Shown here one piece after another: positions 25,330-33,902 of a stretch of 64,000 bases of DNA. Numbering within the stretch: the stretch's first letter is position 1; every line of letters begins with the position of its first letter. The notes under the pieces are model-generated. The model had not been told where the DNA came from, did no database searches, and saw only the letters and a list, made by a program, of their open reading frames with translations. The stretch covers positions 3,596,001-3,660,000 of the forward strand of contig NZ_CP121666.1 of assembly GCF_029714325.1 (NCBI RefSeq). Reading direction: 5' to 3'. Position numbers and translations under genes: made by a program. The stretch is from Bradyrhizobium sp. CB1717 (lineage in GTDB: Bacteria > Pseudomonadota > Alphaproteobacteria > Rhizobiales > Xanthobacteraceae).

Positions 25330-26358
25330 ATGACCGCTGCTTCCGACGTCGGTTTTCACGCCCAGCGCCAGGCGCGCTGGCACTACGGCGAAGTCGCCTT
25401 CTGGCTCATCGTGCTGGCCTGCGGTTTCGCATTTCCCACGCGCTATCTGATCATGACCGACATCCTGCGGCTTGCGCTGTTCACGATGTCGCTCGATCTG
25501 ATCCTCGGCTATGCCGGCATCGTCTCGCTCGGCCATGCCGCGTTCTTCGGCGTCGGCGCCTATGCCGCGGGGCTGCTGGCCCTGCACGGAATCATCAACG
25601 AGCCCGTGCTGGCGCTCATCGTCGCGGGCCTCGCCGCGATGGTGCTCGGCTTCGCCACCAGCTTCCTGGTGATCCGCGGCGTCGACCTGACCCGGTTGAT
25701 GGTCACGCTCGGCATCGCGCTGCTGCTGGAGGCGCTCGCCGAGCGCTTCTCCAACATCACCGGCGGCACCGACGGCCTGCAGGGCATCGAGATGCAGCCG
25801 ATCTTCGGCGAGATCCCGTTCGACATGTTCGGCAAGGCCGGCTTCTTCTATTCGCTGGCCGTGCTGTTCGTCCTGTTCCTGTTCGCCCGCCGCGTCGTGC
25901 ATTCCCCGTTCGGCCTGTCGCTGCGCGCCATCAAGAACAATCCGTTGCGCGCCGCCGCGATCGGCATCCCCGTCAACCGCCGCCTGATCGCGATTTACAC
26001 GCTCGCGGCATTCTATGCCGGCATTGCGGGGGCGCTGTTCACCCAGACCACCGCAATCGCCTCGCTCGACGTGTTCGCCTTCGAGCGCTCCGCCGACCTC
26101 ATGCTGGTGCTCGTGATCGGCGGCACCGGTTATCTCTATGGCGGGCTGATCGGCGCGGTGGTGTTCCGAATGCTCCAGGAATTGTTCTCCACCATCACGC
26201 CGCAGTACTGGCAGTTCTGGATCGGCCTCGTGCTGGTCGTGATCGTGCTGGTCGGCCGCCAGCGCCTGCATCGCTGGGTGCTGTATGTGCCGAACCTGAT
26301 CATCAAGCAGGTTGCGGGACGCAAGGCCGTCGTCGCCGTGCCGGAGAGCGACGCATGA
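25330..26358 (+). CDS. livM: ABC transporter permease LivM (second system)
   Basis: This 342-aa permease has LDLILGYAGIVSLGHAAFFGVGAYAAG (in part) near residues 55-80, the loop SPFGLSLRAIKNNPLRAAAIGI, and LMLVLVIGGTGYLYGGLIGAV near the end. All are LivM features. The open frame begins at 25042, but ATG 25330 gives the usual cytoplasmic N terminus (MTAASDVGFHAQRQARW). It overlaps livG by 4 nt at the end (ATGA). Confidence 0.92.
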   Translation: MTAASDVGFHAQRQARWHYGEVAFWLIVLACGFAFPTRYLIMTDILRLALFTMSLDLILGYAGIVSLGHAAFFGVGAYAAGLLALHGIINEPVLALIVAGLAAMVLGFATSFLVIRGVDLTRLMVTLGIALLLEALAERFSNITGGTDGLQGIEMQPIFGEIPFDMFGKAGFFYSLAVLFVLFLFARRVVHSPFGLSLRAIKNNPLRAAAIGIPVNRRLIAIYTLAAFYAGIAGALFTQTTAIASLDVFAFERSADLMLVLVIGGTGYLYGGLIGAVVFRMLQELFSTITPQYWQFWIGLVLVVIVLVGRQRLHRWVLYVPNLIIKQVAGRKAVVAVPESDA

Positions 26359-27110
26359 CCATCGCGCTCGAAACCCAAAATCTCGAAAAGACTTTTGGTG
26401 GCCTGCGCGTCACCCGCGACCTGTCCCTGAAGATCGAGCAGGGCGCCCGCCACGCGCTGATCGGCCCCAACGGCGCCGGAAAGACCACCGTGATCAACCA
26501 GCTCACCGGTGTGCTCAAGCCGAACTCGGGCCGCATCCTGCTTGAAGGTCAGGACATCACCGACCTGCCCGTGCACAAGCGCGTGCTGCGCGGCCTTTCG
26601 CGCACCTTCCAGATCAACCAGCTCTATCCCGACCTGACCCCGCTCGAGACCATCGGCCTTGCCGTGTCCGAACGCCTCGGCCATGGCGGCGACTGGTGGC
26701 GGCGGATGGGGACGCGCAGCGACGTCAACGGCGAGATCGCCGAACTGCTGACACGCTTCCATCTGCTCGACGTCATGAACGAAGAGACCGTGACGCTTCC
26801 TTACGGCAAGCAGCGCCTGCTTGAGATCGCGGTCGCGATCGCCGCCAAGCCGCGCGTGCTGCTGCTCGACGAGCCCGCCGCCGGCGTGCCCGAGAGCGAG
26901 CGCCATGACATTCTCGCCGTCGTCGGCGCGCTGCCGCGCGACGTTACGGTGCTGCTGATCGAGCATGACATGGATCTCGTCTTCTCCTTTGCCGACCGCA
27001 TCTCGGTGCTGGTTTCCGGCGCGCTGCTGACGGAGGGCCCGCCCGAGCAGGTCGCGCGCGATCCGCAGGTGAAGGCGGTCTATCTCGGCGAGGAGGCGGT
27101 CAATGTCTGA
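26355..27110 (+). CDS. livG: ABC transporter ATPase LivG (second system)
   Basis: This 251-aa ATPase starts with ALETQNLEKTFGGLRVTRDL. Walker A is GPNGAGKTT (about residues 37-45), the signature region is TLPYGKQRLLEIAVAIA (no classical LSGGQ, as in LivG), Walker B is VLLLDEPAAGVPESE, and the switch His is in LIEHDMDLVF. Overlaps on both sides (4 nt with livM, 8 nt with livF) show tight co-translation. Confidence 0.92.
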   Translation: MTIALETQNLEKTFGGLRVTRDLSLKIEQGARHALIGPNGAGKTTVINQLTGVLKPNSGRILLEGQDITDLPVHKRVLRGLSRTFQINQLYPDLTPLETIGLAVSERLGHGGDWWRRMGTRSDVNGEIAELLTRFHLLDVMNEETVTLPYGKQRLLEIAVAIAAKPRVLLLDEPAAGVPESERHDILAVVGALPRDVTVLLIEHDMDLVFSFADRISVLVSGALLTEGPPEQVARDPQVKAVYLGEEAVNV

Positions 27111-27816
27111 CCTGCTCGCGATCGATGCACTTCGCGCCGGCTATGGCGAGGCGGTGGTGCTGCCGAAGATGACGCTCAGTCTTGCCGAAGGGCAGGTGTT
27201 GGCGCTGCTCGGGCGCAACGGCACCGGCAAGACCACGCTGATCAACTCCATCGTCGGCGTCACCCGCCGCTTCTCCGGCACCGTCGTGCTGGCCGGCACC
27301 GACGTCACCACCTTGCGGCCCGACCAGCGGGCGCGCGCCGGCATCGGCTGGGTGCCGCAGGAGCGCAACATCTTCCGCTCGCTCACGGTGGAAGAGAACA
27401 TGACCGCGGTGGCCCAGCCGGGCCCCTGGACGGTCGAGAAGGTCTACGAGATGTTCCCGCGGCTGAAGGAGCGGCGGAGCAATTTCGGCAACCAACTCTC
27501 TGGTGGTGAGCAGCAGATGCTGGCGATCGGCCGCGCGCTGACCCTCAACCCGAAGGTCCTGCTGCTGGACGAGCCGACCGAGGGCCTTGCCCCCATCATC
27601 GTCGAGGAGCTGCTGAAGGCGATCGGCACCATCACCCGGGCTGGAGGCATCTGCTCCATCATCGTCGAGCAGAATGCCCAAAAGATTCTGGGGCTTGCCG
27701 ATCGCGTTGTGATATTGGAGCGCGGAACGATCGTCCACGACGCCCCGAGTGCCGCGCTGAAGGCCGACCCGTCGGTCCTGGAGCGCCATCTCGGTGTCGC
27801 CGGAGCGGCCCACTGA
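27103..27816 (+). CDS. livF: ABC transporter ATPase LivF (second system)
   Basis: This 237-aa ATPase has Walker A GRNGTGKTT, WVPQERNIFRSLTVEENM typical of LivF, the signature LSGGEQQMLAIGRAL and Walker B VLLLDEPTEGLAPII. It closes the transporter part of the operon. Compared with the first system's LivF it lacks the basic C-terminal extension. Confidence 0.93.
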   Translation: MSDLLAIDALRAGYGEAVVLPKMTLSLAEGQVLALLGRNGTGKTTLINSIVGVTRRFSGTVVLAGTDVTTLRPDQRARAGIGWVPQERNIFRSLTVEENMTAVAQPGPWTVEKVYEMFPRLKERRSNFGNQLSGGEQQMLAIGRALTLNPKVLLLDEPTEGLAPIIVEELLKAIGTITRAGGICSIIVEQNAQKILGLADRVVILERGTIVHDAPSAALKADPSVLERHLGVAGAAH

Positions 27817-27822
27817 TCTTTG

Positions 27823-27846
27823 CCTCTCCCCGCTTGCGGGGAGGGG
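27823..27846. repeat. Short CTCTCCCC-family hairpin
   Basis: CCTCTCCCC-GCTTGC-GGGGAGGGG forms one stem, the end piece of the longer repeats at 14923-15070 and 37814-37935. It lies between livF and the MetE-core gene and could attenuate read-through. There is no T-run after it. Confidence 0.7.
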
Positions 27847-27884
27847 CGTACAACGAGCGCCGACTGAAATTGGGAGAAACAAGA

Positions 27885-29003
27885 ATGCAGCGAACCAAAG
27901 CCCCCTTCCGCGCCGACGAGGTCGGCAGCCTCCTGCGCCCCGCCAAGATCAAGGAAGCCCGCAGCCGTCTGGAGAAGGGCGAAATCTCGGCCGACGATCT
28001 GCGCAAGATCGAGGACATGGAGATCGAGAAGGTCGTGCACAAGCAGGCCTCGCTCGGGATGAAGCTCGCCACCGACGGCGAATTCCGCCGCTCCTGGTGG
28101 CATTTCGATTTCCTGGCCAAGCTCACCGGCTGCGAGCTGTTCCACCCCGACACCGGCATTCAGTTCACGGGCGTGCAGACCCGTCACGACGCGGTGCGCG
28201 TGATCGGCAAGCTCGACTTCCCCGATGACCACCCGATGCTGGACCATTTCCGCTTCCTGAAGAAGGTCGCCGACCAGGCCCACGTCACCGCCAAGATGAC
28301 GATTCCCTCGCCGGCCGTGCTGCACTTCCGCGGCGGCCGCAAGTCGATCTCCAAGGACGTCTATCCCGATCTCGAGGCCTTCTACGAGGACCTCGGCAAG
28401 ACCTACCGCAAGGCGGTGAAGGCATTCTATGACGCCGGCTGCCGCTACCTTCAATTCGACGACACCGTCTGGGCCTATCTCTGCTCGCAGGACGAATTGC
28501 AGAAGGCGCGCGAGCGCGGCGACAATCCGGACGGCCTGCAGCAGATCTATGCCCGCATCATCAACTACGCGCTGGCCGAGAAGCCCGCCGACATGGTGGT
28601 GACGACGCATGTCTGCCGCGGCAATTTCCGCTCGACCTGGATCTCCTCGGGCGGCTACGAGCCGGTGGCCGAGACCCTGCTCGCCGGCACCAATTACGAC
28701 GGCTACTTCCTGGAGTACGATTCCGACCGCGCCGGCGGCTTCGAGCCGCTGCGCTTCCTGCCCAAGGGCAACAAGGTCGTCGTGGTCGGCGTCATCACCT
28801 CGAAGTTCGGCGAGCTCGAGAAGAGGGACGACATCAAGCGCCGCCTGGAAGAAGCCGCCAAGTTCGCGCCGCTGGAGCAGCTCGCGCTGTCCCCGCAATG
28901 CGGCTTTGCTTCGACCGAAGAGGGCAACATCCTCTCCGAGGAGGAGCAGTGGGCCAAGCTGAGCCTTGCGGTCGAGATTGCCAAGGAAGTGTGGGGGCAG
29001 TGA
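27885..29003 (+). CDS. MetE-core (cobalamin-independent methionine synthase II family) methyltransferase
   Basis: This 372-aa protein equals the C-terminal catalytic half of MetE without the N-terminal folate-binding half. The zinc ligands are all visible: His242 and Cys244 in TTHVCRGN, Glu277 in YFLEYDS and Cys339 in LSPQCGF. FRADEVGSLLRP at residues 8-19 is the family start. It could methylate homocysteine from a non-folate donor, demethylate a transported compound, or act like epoxyalkane:CoM transferase, a relative. The frame is open from 27834; ATG 27885 follows GGGAGAAAC and is chosen. It lies 68 bp behind livF in the same direction and is closed by a terminator at 29065, so it likely belongs to the transporter operon. 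Confidence 0.82.
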   Translation: MQRTKAPFRADEVGSLLRPAKIKEARSRLEKGEISADDLRKIEDMEIEKVVHKQASLGMKLATDGEFRRSWWHFDFLAKLTGCELFHPDTGIQFTGVQTRHDAVRVIGKLDFPDDHPMLDHFRFLKKVADQAHVTAKMTIPSPAVLHFRGGRKSISKDVYPDLEAFYEDLGKTYRKAVKAFYDAGCRYLQFDDTVWAYLCSQDELQKARERGDNPDGLQQIYARIINYALAEKPADMVVTTHVCRGNFRSTWISSGGYEPVAETLLAGTNYDGYFLEYDSDRAGGFEPLRFLPKGNKVVVVGVITSKFGELEKRDDIKRRLEEAAKFAPLEQLALSPQCGFASTEEGNILSEEEQWAKLSLAVEIAKEVWGQ

Positions 29004-29060
29004 TCCGGCGCAGCCAGCCCATCGCGTGAGCGATGCATCAGGGCTGCTCGATCGGCGACA

Positions 29061-30176
29061 TCAGAGCGGGGCCGGACTTGTCCGCCCCGCTTTTCTTTTG
29101 CGCAGCAGAGTGCTGCGGATCAGCCGCTGCGCCGGCGCCTCGAACCAGCGATAGGTGAGGTGCGAGGCAATGAGTGTCGGCAGCACGTAGGCCGCCCAGA
29201 ACAGGTGACTGCCATAGGGAATCGGTCGCTGCATGGCAGCGCAGGCAAGCGCGATGACGAGCTGGATGGGGAAGTGCAGGAGATAGCAGGAATAGGTCAT
29301 GTTGCCGGCCGCCTCCAGCAATGTCTCGATCCGCCGCGGCAAGGTGAGCTGGCCCGAGCAGCAGAACAACAGGATCGGGGCATAGGTCAGTAGTAGCGGT
29401 CCTGCGACCGGGACGAGCTCGATGTCCGCCAGCCAGAGCGCCGCGGGCACCGCGATGACGGCGCACCCGGCTATCGCCTCCAACATTCGTCGATGCCGGG
29501 ACAAGGCGACGGCCTGCCGGGCCATGGCTGCAACCCCGCCTGCATAGAAGAAAGCCAGGCTGGTTCCGAGCTGGGTGCCGAACGTGATCGAGGCGAGGAT
29601 CACGACCAGATTGAGCAGCGGGGATGCGGTCACAAAGCGCAGCGTCAGGAAGAAGGTCGCATAGTCCAGGATTTCGACCGAGACCGACCAGATCGGTCCG
29701 TTGAAGCTTTCGCTGCGTGGCGGCAACCAGTCGCTCGCCATGAACAGCTGCGCGATGAAGTGTGGGACATCGTTGTTCTGATAGACGAAGTAGAAGCCAT
29801 GCTGCGCGAAATAGACCGGCTGCAGCACGGCGACCAGCACCAGCGTCGCGATATGGAGCGGGTAGAGTCGCGACAGCCGGTACACGAAGAAGGTCGGGCC
29901 ATCGATCGTGCGATCGGCGACGACGGCGCGATACTTCCAGAAGAAGATGAAGCCCGAGATGCACCAGAAGAACCAGACGCCGTATTCGCCGGCCTCGTAG
30001 AACGGGAACAGAGCCTGATAGAACGGCAGCTCGCTTCTGGTGAGATTGATGCGGGGGCCGCCAGCGAAGGCGAAGTGCTGATAGTGCCAGAGCAGAACGG
30101 CGACGGTTGCAAGGAAGCGCAACCCCTCCAGACCCAGGAGCTTCTGGGCCTCCGGCAGTGTCGACGTTTTCGGCAT
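29061..30176 (-). CDS. Acyltransferase 3 (OafA/YrhL-type) membrane O-acyltransferase
   Basis: This 371-aa integral membrane protein has about ten hydrophobic segments. The family opening is LLGLEGLRFLATVAVLLWHYQHFAF, with the catalytic-type His in WHYQH, then WFFWCISGFIFFWKYR and YRLSRLYPLHIATL. These enzymes acetylate or acylate surface sugars, using a donor that crosses the inner membrane. The C-terminal codons overlap a plus-strand terminator. The substrate could be O-antigen or exopolysaccharide. It is not in the LPS cluster proper. Confidence 0.85.
   Translation of the reverse strand: MPKTSTLPEAQKLLGLEGLRFLATVAVLLWHYQHFAFAGGPRINLTRSELPFYQALFPFYEAGEYGVWFFWCISGFIFFWKYRAVVADRTIDGPTFFVYRLSRLYPLHIATLVLVAVLQPVYFAQHGFYFVYQNNDVPHFIAQLFMASDWLPPRSESFNGPIWSVSVEILDYATFFLTLRFVTASPLLNLVVILASITFGTQLGTSLAFFYAGGVAAMARQAVALSRHRRMLEAIAGCAVIAVPAALWLADIELVPVAGPLLLTYAPILLFCCSGQLTLPRRIETLLEAAGNMTYSCYLLHFPIQLVIALACAAMQRPIPYGSHLFWAAYVLPTLIASHLTYRWFEAPAQRLIRSTLLRKRKAGRTSPAPL
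29065..29098 (+). terminator. Rho-independent terminator of MetE-core gene, inside the opposing CDS
   Basis: AGCGGGG-C-CGGA-CTTG-TCCG-CCCCGCT forms an 11-bp stem with one bulge (29065-29091), followed by TTTTCTTTT. It ends the plus-strand operon and lies in the last codons (basic KRKAGRTSPAPL) of the convergent acyltransferase gene. Confidence 0.85.
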
Positions 30177-30192
30177 GACGATACTGCCTCGG

Positions 30193-30918
30193 CTACCCCT
30201 GCCGTGTCATCGGCCCCAACATCTCGTGGACATCGTAGGTCATGACCGCGAGCAGGGCTGCGAGCGCCAGATAGGCGCTGCCATATTCGAGCTTGGTCTG
30301 GAGCGGCACGCCGTAATAGGCGACGTTCTCGGGCGCATGCGGATCGTATCGCCACGCGCTGATCAGTTGCGGGGCCGCGAGAATTGCCACGATGAGCAGC
30401 ATCGGGCTTGGCCGGTACAGCACCAGTGCAACCAGGATAGGCACGCCGACGAACCAGATTCGCGGACTGAGGACGGCCGTCACGCGGCCGCCGTCGAGCG
30501 GCGAGATCGGCAGCAGATTGAACAGATTGAGGAACAGTCCCGCATAGGAGATCGCGAGCAGGAGGGCGCTGTCTTCCGATCTTGCCCACAGATAGACCGC
30601 GAGCGCGGCGGCGGTGCCGACCACAGGCCCCGCAATCGCTACATAGGCCTCCGTCTCGACGTCGACCGGCTTGTCCTTGAGCGCGATCCACGCACCGACG
30701 AACGGAATGAAGGCGGGTGCGCCGACATCGAGGCCGCGCTGGCGCGCGGCGACGTAGTGTCCCATTTCATGCGCGAACAGGAGTGCGATGAAGCCTGCCG
30801 CATAGTGCCAGCCCCAGATCGTCGCGTAGACCGCGAGCGACAGCAGCATGGTGCCGCCGCTGGTAGCGAGCTTTCCCCATTTCAGCCCGGAGAACAGCAG
30901 CAGAAAGAGAGTCTTCAT
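30193..30918 (-). CDS. M50-family site-2-type zinc metalloprotease
   Basis: This 241-aa membrane protease has the zinc motif FAHEMGHYVA (His50, Glu51, His54) in an early hydrophobic segment and a later LPISPLDGGRV with Asp142 as third ligand, both defining M50. The open frame reaches 31326, but the ATG at 30918 overlaps the stop of the upstream DUF2167 gene by ATGA and gives the normal N terminus (MKTLFLLLFSGLKWGK). Members cleave within membrane segments, for example anti-sigma factors, or are Rip-like. The ATGA coupling to a membrane protein suggests the two form one unit. The partner's role is unknown. Confidence 0.85.
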   Translation of the reverse strand: MKTLFLLLFSGLKWGKLATSGGTMLLSLAVYATIWGWHYAAGFIALLFAHEMGHYVAARQRGLDVGAPAFIPFVGAWIALKDKPVDVETEAYVAIAGPVVGTAAALAVYLWARSEDSALLLAISYAGLFLNLFNLLPISPLDGGRVTAVLSPRIWFVGVPILVALVLYRPSPMLLIVAILAAPQLISAWRYDPHAPENVAYYGVPLQTKLEYGSAYLALAALLAVMTYDVHEMLGPMTRQG

Positions 30919-31844
30919 GCCGTGCCGCCGGCGGAATCGCCGCGCGGCTTGCGACGGAAGAATTTCGCCACGCCGGCGCCGGCGACCGCCAGACCGAAGA
31001 TGATGGCCTTGGCGAACTTGAGCACAAAGGCAAGCAGCACCGCAAACAGGCCGAGCTTCTTGGCGGCGACGCCGCCGACCAGGGCGAGCAGGCCGTATTC
31101 TGCGATACGGTCGGTCGAGGCGCTGAAGTCCTCGTAGCGCTTGCCGGATTGATAGGAGAGGTTGGCGAGCAGTTCGTGAGCCGCTCCCTTGTCCGTTGCG
31201 ATCCGGCCCGAGTCCGACAGCAGGTTCAGGCTGAAATAGCCTTCGCGCCCCAAAGCGTATGTGTTGTAGTTGACGTCCTTTTCGGCGTTGTCCGGCGCGC
31301 CCTTGTCCTTGCCGAGGACCGACCACACCAGACGGTGCGACACGGCATCGTATTTCGGCGGCTCGATCCAGCCGATCACTTCCATCTCGGGAAATCCGCG
31401 GGCGAGGCGGTCCTTGTTGGACTCCTCGACGCCTTCCTTCAGGTTCTTCAGGAGGTCGTCCGCATTCCAGTCCTTGGCGGCATCATCTTTGATGTAGCCT
31501 TCCTTGATGTGGTTGATCACGACCAGCCACCGGTCGTTCTGCCGGGTGCCGAGCACGAGACCGACGAATGTCGCCTCATGCACGACATTGCCGAGAGCGC
31601 GCATGACCCGTGCCCCCTCGGCTTTCGGCACGAAGAAGTTGCCGGTCGGGATTTTCAAAGTCGCCTGATCGATCAGCGGAATGTCGGCAGGACCGGCGGC
31701 GCCGGCATTGCCGGCTGCCTGCCACGCGGCGGCAAGCTCCGCCTTGCGCGCCGCCTCGCTCGATTGTGCACCTTGCGAGAAACCAGGTTGTGATCCGAAT
31801 AAGACAGACAGGGCGATGCCGACGGCGGCAACGAATTTTCCCAC
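30915..31844 (-). CDS. DUF2167 membrane-anchored protein
   Basis: This 309-aa protein is secreted and membrane-anchored. The signal peptide is MGKFVAAVGIALSVLFG ending at GFSQG. The long extracytoplasmic part carries the DUF2167 pattern: EVIGWIEPPKYDAVSHRLVWS, DWNADDLLKNLKEGVEESN and VNYNTYALGREGYFSLNLL. One or two C-terminal membrane spans follow (LFAVLLAFVLKFAKAIIFGL) with a basic tail (FFRRKPRG). The open frame starts at 31871, but GTG at 31842-31844 is 2 nt behind GGGGGAAC and begins a proper signal peptide, so I prefer it. It overlaps the M50 protease start by 4 nt. Function is unknown; being a protease substrate or adaptor is a guess from coupling. Confidence 0.78.
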   Translation of the reverse strand: MGKFVAAVGIALSVLFGSQPGFSQGAQSSEAARKAELAAAWQAAGNAGAAGPADIPLIDQATLKIPTGNFFVPKAEGARVMRALGNVVHEATFVGLVLGTRQNDRWLVVINHIKEGYIKDDAAKDWNADDLLKNLKEGVEESNKDRLARGFPEMEVIGWIEPPKYDAVSHRLVWSVLGKDKGAPDNAEKDVNYNTYALGREGYFSLNLLSDSGRIATDKGAAHELLANLSYQSGKRYEDFSASTDRIAEYGLLALVGGVAAKKLGLFAVLLAFVLKFAKAIIFGLAVAGAGVAKFFRRKPRGDSAGGTA

Positions 31845-32091
31845 AAGTTCCCCCAACCACCAGTCCACCAACGCGTTGGTGTTGCCGGTATTGTAGGATA
31901 ACGATAGGCGGCAGGACAGAGCAGCCGCAGGTTGCGTTCGACTATCTTGTGGGCTGTTGCAATTTTAGCGCGCTGGTGCCTGATGTCGTCACCCTCGCTA
32001 GAACCGCAATCGCAACCGGATGAGCGTGGCGATATGCGAGCCTACTTGTTCCCGGGTGCACTCATCGGGCTGTGGACCATGCAAGCTTGCC

Positions 32092-33813
32092 TCACTTCTC
32101 CGCCAGATAGACCTCACCCAGCAGCGACGAATTCGACCACGGAACCTGCTTGGTCTTCGTGCTCGAGACCACCTCCGCCCGCACGCGCGTGAGCATCTGC
32201 TGCACCTCCAGCCCGGGCGTGCCGATATGGCGGGACAGTGCGGCGGAGAACGGCGAGTTGGCGCCTTCGCCGTCGAGCGCGACCTGCCCCGGTGCGGTGG
32301 CGAAAGCGATCAGGGTGCCGGCCCCCAGCGTTGCGCCGGCGCCCAGGCTCGTGGGCGCGGCGAGACCTGAGGCCCCCTCAATGCCGCGATTGGTGCCGGC
32401 GCTCGCCACCTGCTGCGCCATCGGATTGTTGCGGCAGGCATCGAAGATCAAAATGTTGGTGCGGACCTGGTCGTCGAGGCCGGCCATGATCGTGTCCATG
32501 TCGATCATCGCCTCGGTCATCCCCGTGCCGGGCTTGAGCTCGACGTCGACGGGAATGAGATAGTTGCGGCCGTCGACCTGCACGCCGTGACCGGCGTAGT
32601 AGACCAATGCCACTTGCGCCCGCGCGGCCTCGCGCAGAAAGTCGCGCGTCATCTTCTGCATCGCCGCGCGATCGAGATCGACGCCCTCCGACACGGTGAA
32701 GCCGATGTCGCGCAGGCTTTTGGCGACCGCGCGCGCATCGTTGGGCGGATTGGGCAGCGCCTTCACATGCGCATAGGCGCCGTTGCCGATGATCAGCGCC
32801 ATGCGCGTGCCGCGACCGGCGGGAGCGGGCGAGGGGAGAGGTGCCGCGCCGGTCTGCTGCGGGGCAGGGGATGCCGCCGGCTGCGTCGCGGGGGAAGGCG
32901 CATCGCGCGGGATCGGCGCGGCCGCATCCGTCACCAGTGACAGTCGCACCTTTGCGGTGGCCTGGTTGGCCTTGCTGCCGGCATCGGACGCCACGATCGC
33001 GAGCGTCGCCTTGTAGTCCTCGCGGGCGTGGGCGTAGTCGCCCTTGGCCTCATAGGCAAGCGCGCGATGGATGTAGCCCGAGATCAGCACGCTGTTCGGC
33101 GGCGTCATGATGTTGACCGGGGGCTTGTCCTTGGCGAGCCGGATCGCCTCGCTCCCGTCGGCGATGGCGCGATCGAAATCGCCCCTGGCGCGCCAGATCG
33201 CGGTGCGGTTGATCAGCGGCTGCGGCAGCGACGGGTCGAGCCGGATCGCCTGGTTGATGTCCGCGAGCGCGCCGTCGAGATCGCCGAGGGCTTCCTTCGA
33301 GATGCCGCGGTTCTGGAGCGAGAACGCCGATTTCGGATCGGCCTTGATTGCGGCATCGTAGTCGGCGATCGCCTTGGCGTAATCGCGCTTGCCGCGCCAG
33401 GCATTTCCGCGATTGTGGAAGATGATGCCGCTGGGCGGGCCGAGCTTCAGCGCATCGTCGAAATCGGCGATCGCGATGTCGTAGTCGCCCTTGTCGTAAT
33501 AGGCCGAGCCCCGGAGATTGTAGACCGCCTGGCTCGGCTGCAGCCGGATCGCTTCGGTGGCATCAGCGATGACCTTGGCGTAGTCGCCCTTCTTGTTCCA
33601 GCCCACGGCGCGCCAGAAATACACGGTCGCGAGCTGCCCGCCCTTGAAGACCTTCAGCGCGATGATCTTGGTGCAGGCGTCGACCATCTGGTCCGCCGGC
33701 GTGGTCTCGGTGGTGCAGAGCGGCCCGAGCTGGTTGCGCGCCTGCGCGTAGACCGGCGCGCACCAGAGCATGGCGGCGAGCAAGGCAGGGAGGACCAGGA
33801 GCAGACGGCGCAA
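32092..33813 (-). CDS. Secreted TPR protein with C-terminal caspase (metacaspase-like, C14) domain
   Basis: This 573-aa protein has a signal peptide ending VYAQA (residue 25). TPR repeats fill residues 60-280, each with AIADYDAAIKADPKSA-type pattern. A Pro/Ala-rich linker (300-335) follows. The caspase fold runs from about 338 to 573: MALIIGNGAYAHVKAL at the start, catalytic His409 in YYAGHG and Cys460 in FDACRNNP. The catalytic dyad is intact. The start is TTG at 33811-33813. Prokaryotic caspases of this type process proteins after basic residues, but substrates here are unknown. The neighbour to the left is the DUF2167/M50 pair, to the right the TPR-retropepsin gene, all on the minus strand. 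Confidence 0.88.
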   Translation of the reverse strand: MRRLLLVLPALLAAMLWCAPVYAQARNQLGPLCTTETTPADQMVDACTKIIALKVFKGGQLATVYFWRAVGWNKKGDYAKVIADATEAIRLQPSQAVYNLRGSAYYDKGDYDIAIADFDDALKLGPPSGIIFHNRGNAWRGKRDYAKAIADYDAAIKADPKSAFSLQNRGISKEALGDLDGALADINQAIRLDPSLPQPLINRTAIWRARGDFDRAIADGSEAIRLAKDKPPVNIMTPPNSVLISGYIHRALAYEAKGDYAHAREDYKATLAIVASDAGSKANQATAKVRLSLVTDAAAPIPRDAPSPATQPAASPAPQQTGAAPLPSPAPAGRGTRMALIIGNGAYAHVKALPNPPNDARAVAKSLRDIGFTVSEGVDLDRAAMQKMTRDFLREAARAQVALVYYAGHGVQVDGRNYLIPVDVELKPGTGMTEAMIDMDTIMAGLDDQVRTNILIFDACRNNPMAQQVASAGTNRGIEGASGLAAPTSLGAGATLGAGTLIAFATAPGQVALDGEGANSPFSAALSRHIGTPGLEVQQMLTRVRAEVVSSTKTKQVPWSNSSLLGEVYLAEK

Positions 33814-33902
33814 GGAGACCTCGGCTGCGGCGATTTGATGGGAGTGTCTGCTCTTGGTCGTCCGCGCCGCTTTTCGGGTTCACGGCGTGACCGTCTGCAA
33901 CG

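Noticed and set aside
30919..31326. N-terminal extension of the M50 protease frame
   Set aside because: It reads through the DUF2167 gene in another frame; the ATG at 30918 with ATGA overlap is the proper start.
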